Assembly (NCBI GenBank): GCA_964569055.1 | Contig: CAZMSZ010000154.1 | Span: forward strand, 1-15,873 | DNA from: JAWLGW01 sp964569055 | GTDB taxonomy: Bacteria; Planctomycetota; J058 | DNA: 15,873 nucleotides | Direction of reading: 5' to 3' | Part shown: positions 5,954 through 13,433 of the stretch, piece by piece | Layout of the letters: each line of letters starts with the position of its first letter | Position numbering within the stretch: position 1 is the stretch's first letter | Made by a program: the position numbers and the translations under genes | Notes under the pieces: generated by a model | Seen by the model: the letters and a program-made list of their open reading frames with translations, nothing else | Told to the model about the DNA's origin: nothing | Database searches by the model: none

Positions 5954-8047
5954 CTACGCCGGCGTCTTGCTGCGGGGGATGTCCTCGGGGCTGACGCTGG
6001 CGTGGTAGACGCGCTCGGTGAACAGCGGCTCGTAGGGCGTGCCGGTGTAGTCGAACACGCCCTTGAGGCAGACCCCGTGCTTCGCCTGGATCGGGACCTC
6101 GCCCTGGGCGTCGAACGCCACCTTGAAGCGCGGCATCTCGGGGGCGTAGGACTCGAGCGTCAGCGGCCCGGCGGGCGGGCGCTCGTGGAACAGGATCAGG
6201 CCGAGCGCCTTGTTGTCGGGGAGCAGCTTGACCTTGACCAGCAGGCCGCGGGCGCAGTCGGGGCTCCACTCGTCGATCGCGACCGGGAGGCTGGTCATGA
6301 ACACGTCGCCCGAGGAGCTGGGCTGGGTGACCCCGCGGATGCAGTAGGTCACCACCTCCTTGGCCTTGCCCTTGACCCCGACCGACTTCAGCTTGCAGGC
6401 CAGGACGTGCGCCTCGCTGCGCTCGAAGGTCGTCTCGGTCACGAGCACCATGCCGCGCCCGGCCTTCGACTCGACGCGCTGGGCGAGGTTCACGTCGTCG
6501 CCGATGACCGTGTACTCCATGCGGGTCTCGGTCCCCATGTTGCCGGCCACGAACTTGCCGGAGTTGAGGCCGATCCCCATGTGGATCGGGCGCGAGTCCT
6601 CGGCTCGCAGCTCGCCGTTGAACAGGAACAGCGCGTTCTGCATCTCGACCGCGGCCGAGACCGCCGCCACCGCCTCGTCCTTCATGGCGAGGGGCGCGCC
6701 CCACACGGCCATGATGCAGTCGCCGATGAACTTGTCGACCGAGCCGTTGTACTTGAAGACGATGTCGACCATGTACTTCATGTAGCGATTGATCTTCGCC
6801 ACCACCTCGGTCGCCGTCATCTTCTCGGACATGCTCGTGAAGCCGATGATGTCCGAGAAGAACACCGTCCCCTGCTTGAGGTCTCCGCCGAGCTTGAGGT
6901 CGATCGCCCCGCTCGCCACCTGCTCGGCCAGACCCGGCGAGAAGTAGCGCTGCAGGTTCGCGCGGGCCTCCGCCTCCTTGCGCACGCTCTCGAACAGGCG
7001 CAGGTTCTTGATGAACACCGCGGCCTGCGCGGCGATCCCCGCCATGAGGTTGAGGTCGTCGGAGGTGAACTTGGCGCGGTTCTGCGTGTCGAGCTGGATC
7101 AGCCCGAACACCTCGTCGCGGTACAGCAGCGGGGCGCAGGCCATGGACAGGATCCGCAGGTTGACGATGGACATGCCGCCCGAGAAGCGGTCGTCCTCCA
7201 TCGCGTTCTGCGAGAGGATCGCCTGCTTCTCGCTCATGACCTTGCGGGCGATCGTCTTGGAGATCTGCGCCTTGCTCGAGTCGGCGTTGCGCGTGCGCAC
7301 CGCCATGGGCTGCAGCTCCTCGACCGTGTCGCCGATCATGATGAACCCGCGGTCGGCCTGCGGGAACACGGCGAGCAGCTTGTCGAGGATCTTCTCGAGC
7401 ATGGCCTCGAGCGAGGAGATCGAGCCGAGGTCCTGGCTGATCTCGAACATGAGCTGCAGCCGCTTCTGCAGCGCGGCGCCCTTGTCCTCCGCCACGAAGC
7501 TCGAGGCGTCGAACACGATGCTGGCGTCGAGGGAGTAGTCCTCGCCCGCCTCCTCCTCGTCGTCGTCGCGGATCTCGACCCCGCTCGGATGCGGCGCCGT
7601 GGGGCGGCTGGGGAGGCCCGGGGCCGGCGCGGCGAGCGCGCCCAAGCCCCCGGGCGCGGGGCTGGCGCCAAAGCCGCCGCCGGGCGACATGCCGAACGCG
7701 CCGAGGGGCACCTCCTCGCTGCTGAAGTTGAGCGGCATGCCCGCCGGGGCGGCCGGCGGGTCGTCGCTCGGGCTGAACAGGAGGTTGATCCCGCCGACGG
7801 TGATCGTGTCCGACTCGATCAGGCGGTGTTTGCTGACCTTCTGGTTGTTGACGAAGGTCCCGTTGCTCGAGCCGAGGTCCTGGACGAAGAACTGCCCGTT
7901 CTCGCAGTCGAACTTGAAGTGGCGGCGCGAGACGCCCGGCGCGAACACCTGGATCGCGTTGGAGGGGTCACGCCCAACCAGCTCGCCACCCTTGAGGTGG
8001 AACGTCTGATCGCGATTGGGACCGTTCAGGATCCGAACGGTGGCCAT
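5954..8047 (-). CDS. FHA-GAF-class III adenylate cyclase
   Basis: A 697-residue soluble signalling protein. The second ATG (8047) is chosen because GAGGGG lies 6 bases before it; the ATG at 8053 touches that site. Residues 5-92 are an FHA phosphothreonine-binding domain (GRDPSNAI, GVSRRHF, LGSSNGTFVN). A Pro/Gly/Ala linker and acidic patch span 95-190. Residues about 200-350 form a GAF domain. After a short helix the class III cyclase domain runs about 385-572: metal Asp399 (FFSDIIGFT) and Asp443 (FIGDCIMAVWG), substrate Lys439, Thr513 (the class IIIb position), and transition-state Asn520 and Arg524. All catalytic residues are present, so it should make cAMP. Residues about 575-697 form a C-terminal region I do not recognise. 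It probably links phosphorylation by a Ser/Thr kinase and a ligand signal to cAMP. It is divergent from the zinc-ribbon gene. Confidence 0.9.
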   Translation of the reverse strand: MATVRILNGPNRDQTFHLKGGELVGRDPSNAIQVFAPGVSRRHFKFDCENGQFFVQDLGSSNGTFVNNQKVSKHRLIESDTITVGGINLLFSPSDDPPAAPAGMPLNFSSEEVPLGAFGMSPGGGFGASPAPGGLGALAAPAPGLPSRPTAPHPSGVEIRDDDEEEAGEDYSLDASIVFDASSFVAEDKGAALQKRLQLMFEISQDLGSISSLEAMLEKILDKLLAVFPQADRGFIMIGDTVEELQPMAVRTRNADSSKAQISKTIARKVMSEKQAILSQNAMEDDRFSGGMSIVNLRILSMACAPLLYRDEVFGLIQLDTQNRAKFTSDDLNLMAGIAAQAAVFIKNLRLFESVRKEAEARANLQRYFSPGLAEQVASGAIDLKLGGDLKQGTVFFSDIIGFTSMSEKMTATEVVAKINRYMKYMVDIVFKYNGSVDKFIGDCIMAVWGAPLAMKDEAVAAVSAAVEMQNALFLFNGELRAEDSRPIHMGIGLNSGKFVAGNMGTETRMEYTVIGDDVNLAQRVESKAGRGMVLVTETTFERSEAHVLACKLKSVGVKGKAKEVVTYCIRGVTQPSSSGDVFMTSLPVAIDEWSPDCARGLLVKVKLLPDNKALGLILFHERPPAGPLTLESYAPEMPRFKVAFDAQGEVPIQAKHGVCLKGVFDYTGTPYEPLFTERVYHASVSPEDIPRSKTPA

Positions 8048-8074
8048 ACGCATCCCCTCGGAGCAAGGTCGCCG

Positions 8075-8103
8075 AGTATAGCAACACCCTCGCCGAGCGG
8101 CAG
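8075..8103 (-). promoter_or_regulatory. Candidate promoter of the cyclase gene
   Basis: On the minus strand a good -10 box TATACT (8075-8080) lies 17 bases after CTGCCG (8098-8103), which is a weak -35. Transcription would start near 8068, giving a leader of about 20 bases that contains the GAGGGG ribosome site. The weak -35 could indicate activator dependence. Confidence 0.45.
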
Positions 8104-8282
8104 GGGCTTCCGAGTCGCGCGCTCGCGCCGATCGGCCCGCTCGACCCGCCCACAATCCGGTGATCGTGCTAGGTGCGTCGCGCGGCGGAACGAATCGCCA
8201 CCCGAGCGGAAGCCGCTCGCAACGCGCCAAGTCACGGCTCGGTAAAAGGCCGCACCGACAGGAGTTCGACTTAGGGACCCAT

Positions 8283-8311
8283 CTGGACGCCGTTTTCGGG
8301 AAGGGTATGCT
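8283..8311 (+). promoter_or_regulatory. Candidate promoter of the zinc-ribbon gene
   Basis: CTGGAC (8283-8288), a 17-base spacer and TATGCT (8306-8311) together resemble a sigma70 promoter. Transcription would start near 8318, leaving a leader of about 118 bases before the ATG at 8436. Confidence 0.4.
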
Positions 8312-8435
8312 CCTCGCATTGAGCGCTCGCGACGCGTTCGGCGCGGGCCCTCACCTAGACCGAACGGAACGACGATCCGCCCAGCGCTGGGTGCGGCACC
8401 TCGCCGCTCGCGGCGCGCGACCCTGGAGAGCGAGC

Positions 8436-9056
8436 ATGGCCCTGACCTCGGAGACCGGGCGCTACGCCCAGCCCAAGATCAGCTTCTCGTGCAGCTGCGG
8501 GAAGAAGTACCGCGTCGCCGCCAGCAAGGCCGGCAAGAAGGTCCGCTGCAAGGGCTGCCGGGTCAAGGTGACGGTGCCCGGCGACCGGCAGATCTCGATG
8601 CGCAGCCGCAAGGCGATCCTGGCGGAGCTCGGGATCGACGCCGAGGCGGCCGAGCGCGCCTACGAGGCCGAGAAGGAGAGCGGCTACCGCTGCACCGTGT
8701 GCGACGCGAAGCTCGCCGACGACGAGCTCAAGGACGCCTACGGCGAGGCCGGCCTCACCTGCTCGGACTGCCGCGCGGCGCAGATCGCCGAGCGCGGCGC
8801 CGACTACAAGGACGGCGAGCGGAAGGACAAGAAGAAGGACAAGAAGCTCGACAAGTGGACCACCTCGCGCTCGGCCGAGGAGGTCCGCAAGAAGGCGCTC
8901 GGCTACGCGGCGCTGTTCTTCGCCGGCACCGCCGGCCTCGCCAGCAGCGTGTTCGGCCTCGGCGCGCTCGGCACCGTCGGCCTCGCGAGCGTGGTGGCGT
9001 ACATCGGCTATCGCACCGTGTTCAAGGCGGAGTACGTGGCGGAGGTCGAGGACTAG
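8436..9056 (+). CDS. Double zinc-ribbon protein with C-terminal membrane segment
   Basis: A 206-residue protein. The ATG at 8436 has GGAGAG about 5 bases upstream. The first ribbon has C19-x-C21 and C38-x2-C41 (SCSCGKKYRV and RCKGC), the second C86-x2-C89 and C109-x2-C112; each could hold one zinc. Between them is a charged helical stretch (57-80) beginning RKAILAELGIDAEAAERAY. A very lysine-rich stretch (128-139, KDGERKDKKKDKK) precedes a small-residue hydrophobic region, 155-195, which could be one or two membrane passes. There is no signal peptide, so the ribbons should face the cytoplasm. Function is unknown. The gene is convergent with the large VasX-like gene, with only 9 bases between the two stop codons, and has no visible terminator of its own. 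Confidence 0.75.
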   Translation: MALTSETGRYAQPKISFSCSCGKKYRVAASKAGKKVRCKGCRVKVTVPGDRQISMRSRKAILAELGIDAEAAERAYEAEKESGYRCTVCDAKLADDELKDAYGEAGLTCSDCRAAQIAERGADYKDGERKDKKKDKKLDKWTTSRSAEEVRKKALGYAALFFAGTAGLASSVFGLGALGTVGLASVVAYIGYRTVFKAEYVAEVED

Positions 9057-9065
9057 CGGCCGCGG

Positions 9066-12000
9066 TCAGAACGCGGTGCTCTTGACGAAGCCCTTGAGCA
9101 CCCCGTCGATCACGCCGATCGGCACGACGGTCTTCACCAGGGTGCCGCGGGCCGGGATCAGCCGGTCGTTACCGCCGTCGCTGGCGAGCACGAAGCGCAT
9201 CTCGACGCTCTCGTCCTCCATGGCCGCGCCCAGCGGCAGCCGCTGGATTCGCACCGCGTGCCGGCCGCCACCCCAGTGCGGCGGGAACCAGCGCGCGTCG
9301 ACGGAGACGTCGGACTCGACCTCGAGCTCGCGCGAGTCGTCGGGCGTGAGGGGGGCGCGCCGCATCTTCACGATCACGGTCTCGGTGCGGATCGGCGCGT
9401 CGTCGTGGGGGGCATCCTTCCAGAACACGGCGAAGGACGAGCCCGGCAGGACCAGGCGCGGGAAGATGAACACCTCGCGGCTGCGGTCGCTGGCCACCTC
9501 GAACGCGGCCAGCAGGTTGAACAGCGCGGAGATCTGGTTGTCGAGCGCGGCGCCCGGGTCGGCCTCGTCGCGCCAGTCGGGGATCCCCCGCTTCTTCGCC
9601 CCGACCTTGGTCCAGGCGGGCGAGTCCGTGACCTCGGGCGCCTCGCCCGAGTCCTCGCCCAAGAAGCAGTAGCGGGCGAAGGTCTCCATGTCGGTGTCGT
9701 CGGCGAACGCGTAGATGATCGAGCCCACGATCGCCAGCGCCGCTCCCACCACTTCGAGCGCCACGCCCAGCGGAAAGCCGACCACGGTGAGCTGCGAAAA
9801 GCCGCCCACGAGCGCGATGACCTTGGCGGCGACGACCAGCCCCGCCGCCACGACGACTAGGCCCTTGGCGACCATGGCATCGTAGTCGGCCTGCTTGGCC
9901 TCCTTGTAGAAGTCGATGCTGGAGCCGACGAGCTCGACCACCGCCATCACCGCGCCGATGGCCTTGCCCGCGGTCTCCGGGACCTTGGCGCGAGAGACGA
10001 TGCCCCCGAAGGCCTCGACCGACGAGTACGCGGCGCCGATCAAGCCGAGCGACTCCTTGAACACGTCCAGCCCGTCGTTCGCCTCCTTCACGGCGTGGAT
10101 CGCGATCAGCAGGTTCAGCCCCGCGAGCGCCACCTTGAGGTTCGCGAACAGCGCGAGCTCCTCCTTCTGCGTGGCGTTCTTCGCGAGCCAGTCCTTCAGG
10201 TCGGGGGGGAGCTCCTCGTCGACCCGTATCGCCTCGATCGTGTGGGTGACGTAGTCGCCGTCGCTGGCGAAGGTCACGGGGTTACTGAACGCCTGCACGA
10301 TCAGCGGCTGGTCGGAGCGGGAGATGTGCTGCAGGCTCGCGACCACCGCCTCGAGGTGCTGCTGGGTCGTGGTCAGCTTGCGCTGCTGCGCCATGTGCAC
10401 GAACACCGGCGTCACCTCGCACCAGATCGAGACGACCTGGGCGGCGATCCCGCTGCTCTTCTTGAACGTCTCGATCGGGGCCTCGGAGTCGCGGAGGACG
10501 AGCTCGTCGAAGGCGCGCTTGGCGACCTGCTCGAACAGCCCCTTCGGGGCCACGCCGTCCCCGACCTGCTGCGCGAACAGCGCGGACGTCTGCACCAGCC
10601 GGGACAGGAACAGCCGCCCCAGGGCGTCCTCGCCCATCCGCGGCGTGACCGCGCCGAACCAGCCGACGAAGTCGGCCACGAGCTCGACCTCCTCCTCCGG
10701 GCGCGCGGCCTGGGCGAGCGCGTCGTGGTAGCTCCGCACCACGAACTCGACGAGCGGCCCGTCCAGCCACATGATCGTGTCGCGGAGCCAGCCCTTGGCC
10801 CGCTCCTCGCGCCACTCGAGCTCCTGCTCGAACTGGTGGAGGTATTGCTCCGGGGTGATCCGCATCCGATCGCGGAACTCGTCACCCTCGATCTCCGCGA
10901 GGAGGCTCGCCAGGAGCAGTCGTTTGACCTCGACCGAGCGGTTCGGGTCGACCGCACCCGACTGCGCGCCATCCTGCGCCGCGCGCAGCGCGCTGGCGTG
11001 CTCGAGGGCGGCGGCCTTCCACTCGCGGTAACCCGCCGCCTTGCGCCGCGCCGGCGCCAGCGGGTCCATGAACTCGAGGTAGCGTCCCTCGATCAGGCGC
11101 GGGTCGTTCGCGTCGGCGGGGAGCTCGCGGACCAGCACGTGGAGCCCGTAGGCGGCGAGCATCCCCGCGCCTTCCAGCTCCTTGATCGAGGCGGTGACGA
11201 GCGGGATCCGGCTGACCAGGAACAAGTACAGCGCGCGGCGCTCGTCGATCCGGCGCGGGAACGCCTCGTTCAGCGCCTGGGGCGTGCGGACCACCTCGCC
11301 GCGCAAAGACGGCTCCATGGTGTGGACCGGACAGCTCGGGTGCTCGCCGCCCTCGGGGCAGCGGCAGGCGAGGACCTCGGCTCCGCCCGCGTCGTCGATT
11401 CGGAGCTCGGCCACACAGCGGAAGGCGGCCTGCTTGGCCAGCTCGCTGCCCGGAGGCCCGCCGGGCGGACCCGCGGGCGCGAGGTGGCGATAGACGTAGA
11501 CCCACCCGTCCTGCACCGGCTCGTACGCGGCCTGCTCAGGGTGGTCGAGGTCGGCGAGCCGCGGCTCCCACTCCCGCCACTTGTCGGGGCCCGAGGTCGT
11601 CGTGGGGCGGTAGTCGCGCCAGGCCACTCCGCTGAAGGCAGGTCCCAACACCGTGGCTGGGCCGCCGGGACGCGGGACCTCGACGTGCGCCGTCGCCGAC
11701 TCGTAGACGTCGCCGTTGGTGGCGATCATGGCGAGCGTGGCCTCGATCGGGCCGACGAGCTCGGGCACCCCCTCCAGGCGCGGCACGAACCTGCCGCTGG
11801 CGGCGGGCGAGGCCTCGCCGAGCTGCCGCTCGCGGGCGATCTTGGTCGCGACGTGCTGGCCGGTGCCGTCGGCGGTCTCGCCCGCGAGGTGGATCCGCAG
11901 CTCGTGCCCGGCGTGATCGCCCGCGAGCTCCCAGGCGAACGCCAGGTCGTCCCACGAGGACGAGGTCACGGAGACCACCGCGGCCCCCTGCGCCCGGCAG

Positions 12001-13433
12001 GCCACGAACTCGACGATCCCCGGGAGCGGCCGGTCGTAGCGCATCCGCAGCTGCGCGGCGACGGCGGTCGCCCCCTCGTGCTCGAGCACGCTCAGGTCCG
12101 CCTCGAACATCTGCGACCCGCCGAGGTGCCGCTCCTCGAACGCGACCGAGCCCTCCAGCAGCCCCGTCCCGGGCCGGAGCGCCGAGATCCCCGCCCCATC
12201 GGCGTCCTGGAGGCGCAAGATCCGCATGCCGAGCGCCTGGTTCCTGGGGTCTACCCGGTCGATCAGCGTCTGGGTGCCCTTGAGGAAGCGGGCCGCGGCC
12301 GACTTCTGCTCGTTGACCTCGAGGAACAACCTCCAGCCCGGCGGCCGGACGGCGGCCCAGCGGAAGCTGAAGGTCGAGAAGTCGAGCGGCACCTGGCCCA
12401 GCCAGGTCTGCTTGTAGACGTTGTTCGCGTCCGCGACCCCCTTCCGCTCCTCGGCGACCATGCGCCGACGCCACTCCCGCCACGTCCCGGCGCGCGCCTC
12501 GACCTCGTCGACCTCGTCGAACTGCTCGACCTTGCCGTCGCCGACGCCGCCGTGGAGGCGCTTGCGCTGGCGCAGCTTGGCGGGCGGGTCGACCTGCCGC
12601 AGCGTGAGGCGCACGACGCCCCGCACGCGGACGACCTCGTCGCTGAACCCGCCGAACGAGAAGGCCACCAGCCGGTAGCGGCCCTGCTCGTCGGGCGGCT
12701 GCTCGAAGGGGTCGATCGTGATCGCGCCGCGGTGCTCGATCCCCTCCAGGCCGTCGTCGGCGTCCGGCTGCTCGGGCGGAACGGTGACGTCCCGCTCCCA
12801 GCCGCCGCCCACCAGCTTGACGGTGGCGCTCGCGCCCGAGAGCGCCCAGGAGAGCCGGAGCTTGCGGTTCGGGAACAGCTCGACGTCGACGTTGGGCTGC
12901 GCGCGCGCGTCGAGCGGCCAGGCGTTCTTGGGGTCCTCGGGCTCGGGGACCAGCGTCCGCCCCCAGAACGTCGGGATCCGCGGGACCACGATCCGGTGCG
13001 GCGCGCCGTGCTGAGTGAGCGGCTCCTCGCGGGCCAGGGTGAACGGGTCGGTGACTCGGTGGATCTCCTCGGTCGTGGTGGCGTCGGGGTCCTGGCCCAG
13101 CGTCCAGGAATAGACCACCCGCACCGTCGCCACATCCGGCGGCAAGCGGTGCGACACGAGCCAGGTCTCGTGCTTCTCCCCGTCCTCGGGCTTGGGGCGG
13201 ATCACCCGCTCGGGCGCCACGGTGCGCGGCGCGCCCGGGTCGTCCGGCAGCGGGTTCAGCTCGAGTGTGAACACGGGCTCCTTGACGACCGGCCGCTGCG
13301 CCACGTCACGGGCGACGAAGCGGAGCTCGAGCTCGGCCCCGAGCCCGCTGAAGACCTCCTTGGCCTCGCCATCCGCGCTCCGGGCCAAGAACCGGGTCCA
13401 GGTCGTGTGCACCGAGTCCCTGACGATCCTCAT
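9066..13433 (-). CDS. Large VasX-like protein, putative pore-forming effector
   Basis: A 1455-residue protein with no signal peptide. Its ATG overlaps the stop of the upstream OmpA-like gene (ATGA) and GGAG precedes it, so translation is coupled. Residues 1-600 are beta-rich, with Ig-like stretches (about 190-280) and no clear family. About 600-760 resembles the N-terminal region of VasX-type type VI effectors: YEPVQDGWVYVYRH (637-650) echoes their GYLYVY motif, followed by a short Cys-rich loop (C690, C692, C701). A long helical region runs from 830 to 1100. Hydrophobic helices lie at about 1097-1113, 1157-1171, 1189-1212 and 1215-1244, followed by DDTDMETFARYCFLGED, very like the segment after the membrane helices of VasX relatives. 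The tail (1296-1455) is beta-rich. VasX kills by making pores in the target's inner membrane; this role is inferred here. The size exceeds VasX (about 1085 residues). Confidence 0.6.
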   Translation of the reverse strand: MRIVRDSVHTTWTRFLARSADGEAKEVFSGLGAELELRFVARDVAQRPVVKEPVFTLELNPLPDDPGAPRTVAPERVIRPKPEDGEKHETWLVSHRLPPDVATVRVVYSWTLGQDPDATTTEEIHRVTDPFTLAREEPLTQHGAPHRIVVPRIPTFWGRTLVPEPEDPKNAWPLDARAQPNVDVELFPNRKLRLSWALSGASATVKLVGGGWERDVTVPPEQPDADDGLEGIEHRGAITIDPFEQPPDEQGRYRLVAFSFGGFSDEVVRVRGVVRLTLRQVDPPAKLRQRKRLHGGVGDGKVEQFDEVDEVEARAGTWREWRRRMVAEERKGVADANNVYKQTWLGQVPLDFSTFSFRWAAVRPPGWRLFLEVNEQKSAAARFLKGTQTLIDRVDPRNQALGMRILRLQDADGAGISALRPGTGLLEGSVAFEERHLGGSQMFEADLSVLEHEGATAVAAQLRMRYDRPLPGIVEFVACRAQGAAVVSVTSSSWDDLAFAWELAGDHAGHELRIHLAGETADGTGQHVATKIARERQLGEASPAASGRFVPRLEGVPELVGPIEATLAMIATNGDVYESATAHVEVPRPGGPATVLGPAFSGVAWRDYRPTTTSGPDKWREWEPRLADLDHPEQAAYEPVQDGWVYVYRHLAPAGPPGGPPGSELAKQAAFRCVAELRIDDAGGAEVLACRCPEGGEHPSCPVHTMEPSLRGEVVRTPQALNEAFPRRIDERRALYLFLVSRIPLVTASIKELEGAGMLAAYGLHVLVRELPADANDPRLIEGRYLEFMDPLAPARRKAAGYREWKAAALEHASALRAAQDGAQSGAVDPNRSVEVKRLLLASLLAEIEGDEFRDRMRITPEQYLHQFEQELEWREERAKGWLRDTIMWLDGPLVEFVVRSYHDALAQAARPEEEVELVADFVGWFGAVTPRMGEDALGRLFLSRLVQTSALFAQQVGDGVAPKGLFEQVAKRAFDELVLRDSEAPIETFKKSSGIAAQVVSIWCEVTPVFVHMAQQRKLTTTQQHLEAVVASLQHISRSDQPLIVQAFSNPVTFASDGDYVTHTIEAIRVDEELPPDLKDWLAKNATQKEELALFANLKVALAGLNLLIAIHAVKEANDGLDVFKESLGLIGAAYSSVEAFGGIVSRAKVPETAGKAIGAVMAVVELVGSSIDFYKEAKQADYDAMVAKGLVVVAAGLVVAAKVIALVGGFSQLTVVGFPLGVALEVVGAALAIVGSIIYAFADDTDMETFARYCFLGEDSGEAPEVTDSPAWTKVGAKKRGIPDWRDEADPGAALDNQISALFNLLAAFEVASDRSREVFIFPRLVLPGSSFAVFWKDAPHDDAPIRTETVIVKMRRAPLTPDDSRELEVESDVSVDARWFPPHWGGGRHAVRIQRLPLGAAMEDESVEMRFVLASDGGNDRLIPARGTLVKTVVPIGVIDGVLKGFVKSTAF

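Larger units (their letters stand above)
8048..8435. other. 388-bp intergenic region between divergent genes
   Basis: This is the only gene-free stretch above 300 bases. It holds a candidate promoter for the cyclase (8075-8103) and one for the zinc-ribbon gene (8283-8311). A perfect 12-bp palindrome, CCCAGCGCTGGG (8380-8391), lies in the presumed leader of the zinc-ribbon gene. The zinc-ribbon frame stays open upstream to 8160, but that part has low-complexity Arg/Gly/Ser composition and no ribosome site, so I treat it as non-coding. No RNA gene or riboswitch was recognised. Confidence 0.6.

Noticed and set aside
3786..6704. 972-residue minus-strand open frame
   Set aside because: Antisense to the beta-oxidation gene and out of frame with the cyclase; Arg/Gly/Asp/His-rich with no family signal.
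3716..8245. 1509-residue plus-strand open frame across two genes
   Set aside because: It runs out of frame through the beta-oxidation gene and antisense through the cyclase, whose domains and catalytic residues are unambiguous; its composition is low in complexity.
8160..8435. 92-residue N-terminal extension of the zinc-ribbon protein
   Set aside because: Low-complexity Arg/Ser/Gly sequence without a ribosome site, overlapping a plausible promoter; the ATG at 8436 has GGAGAG.
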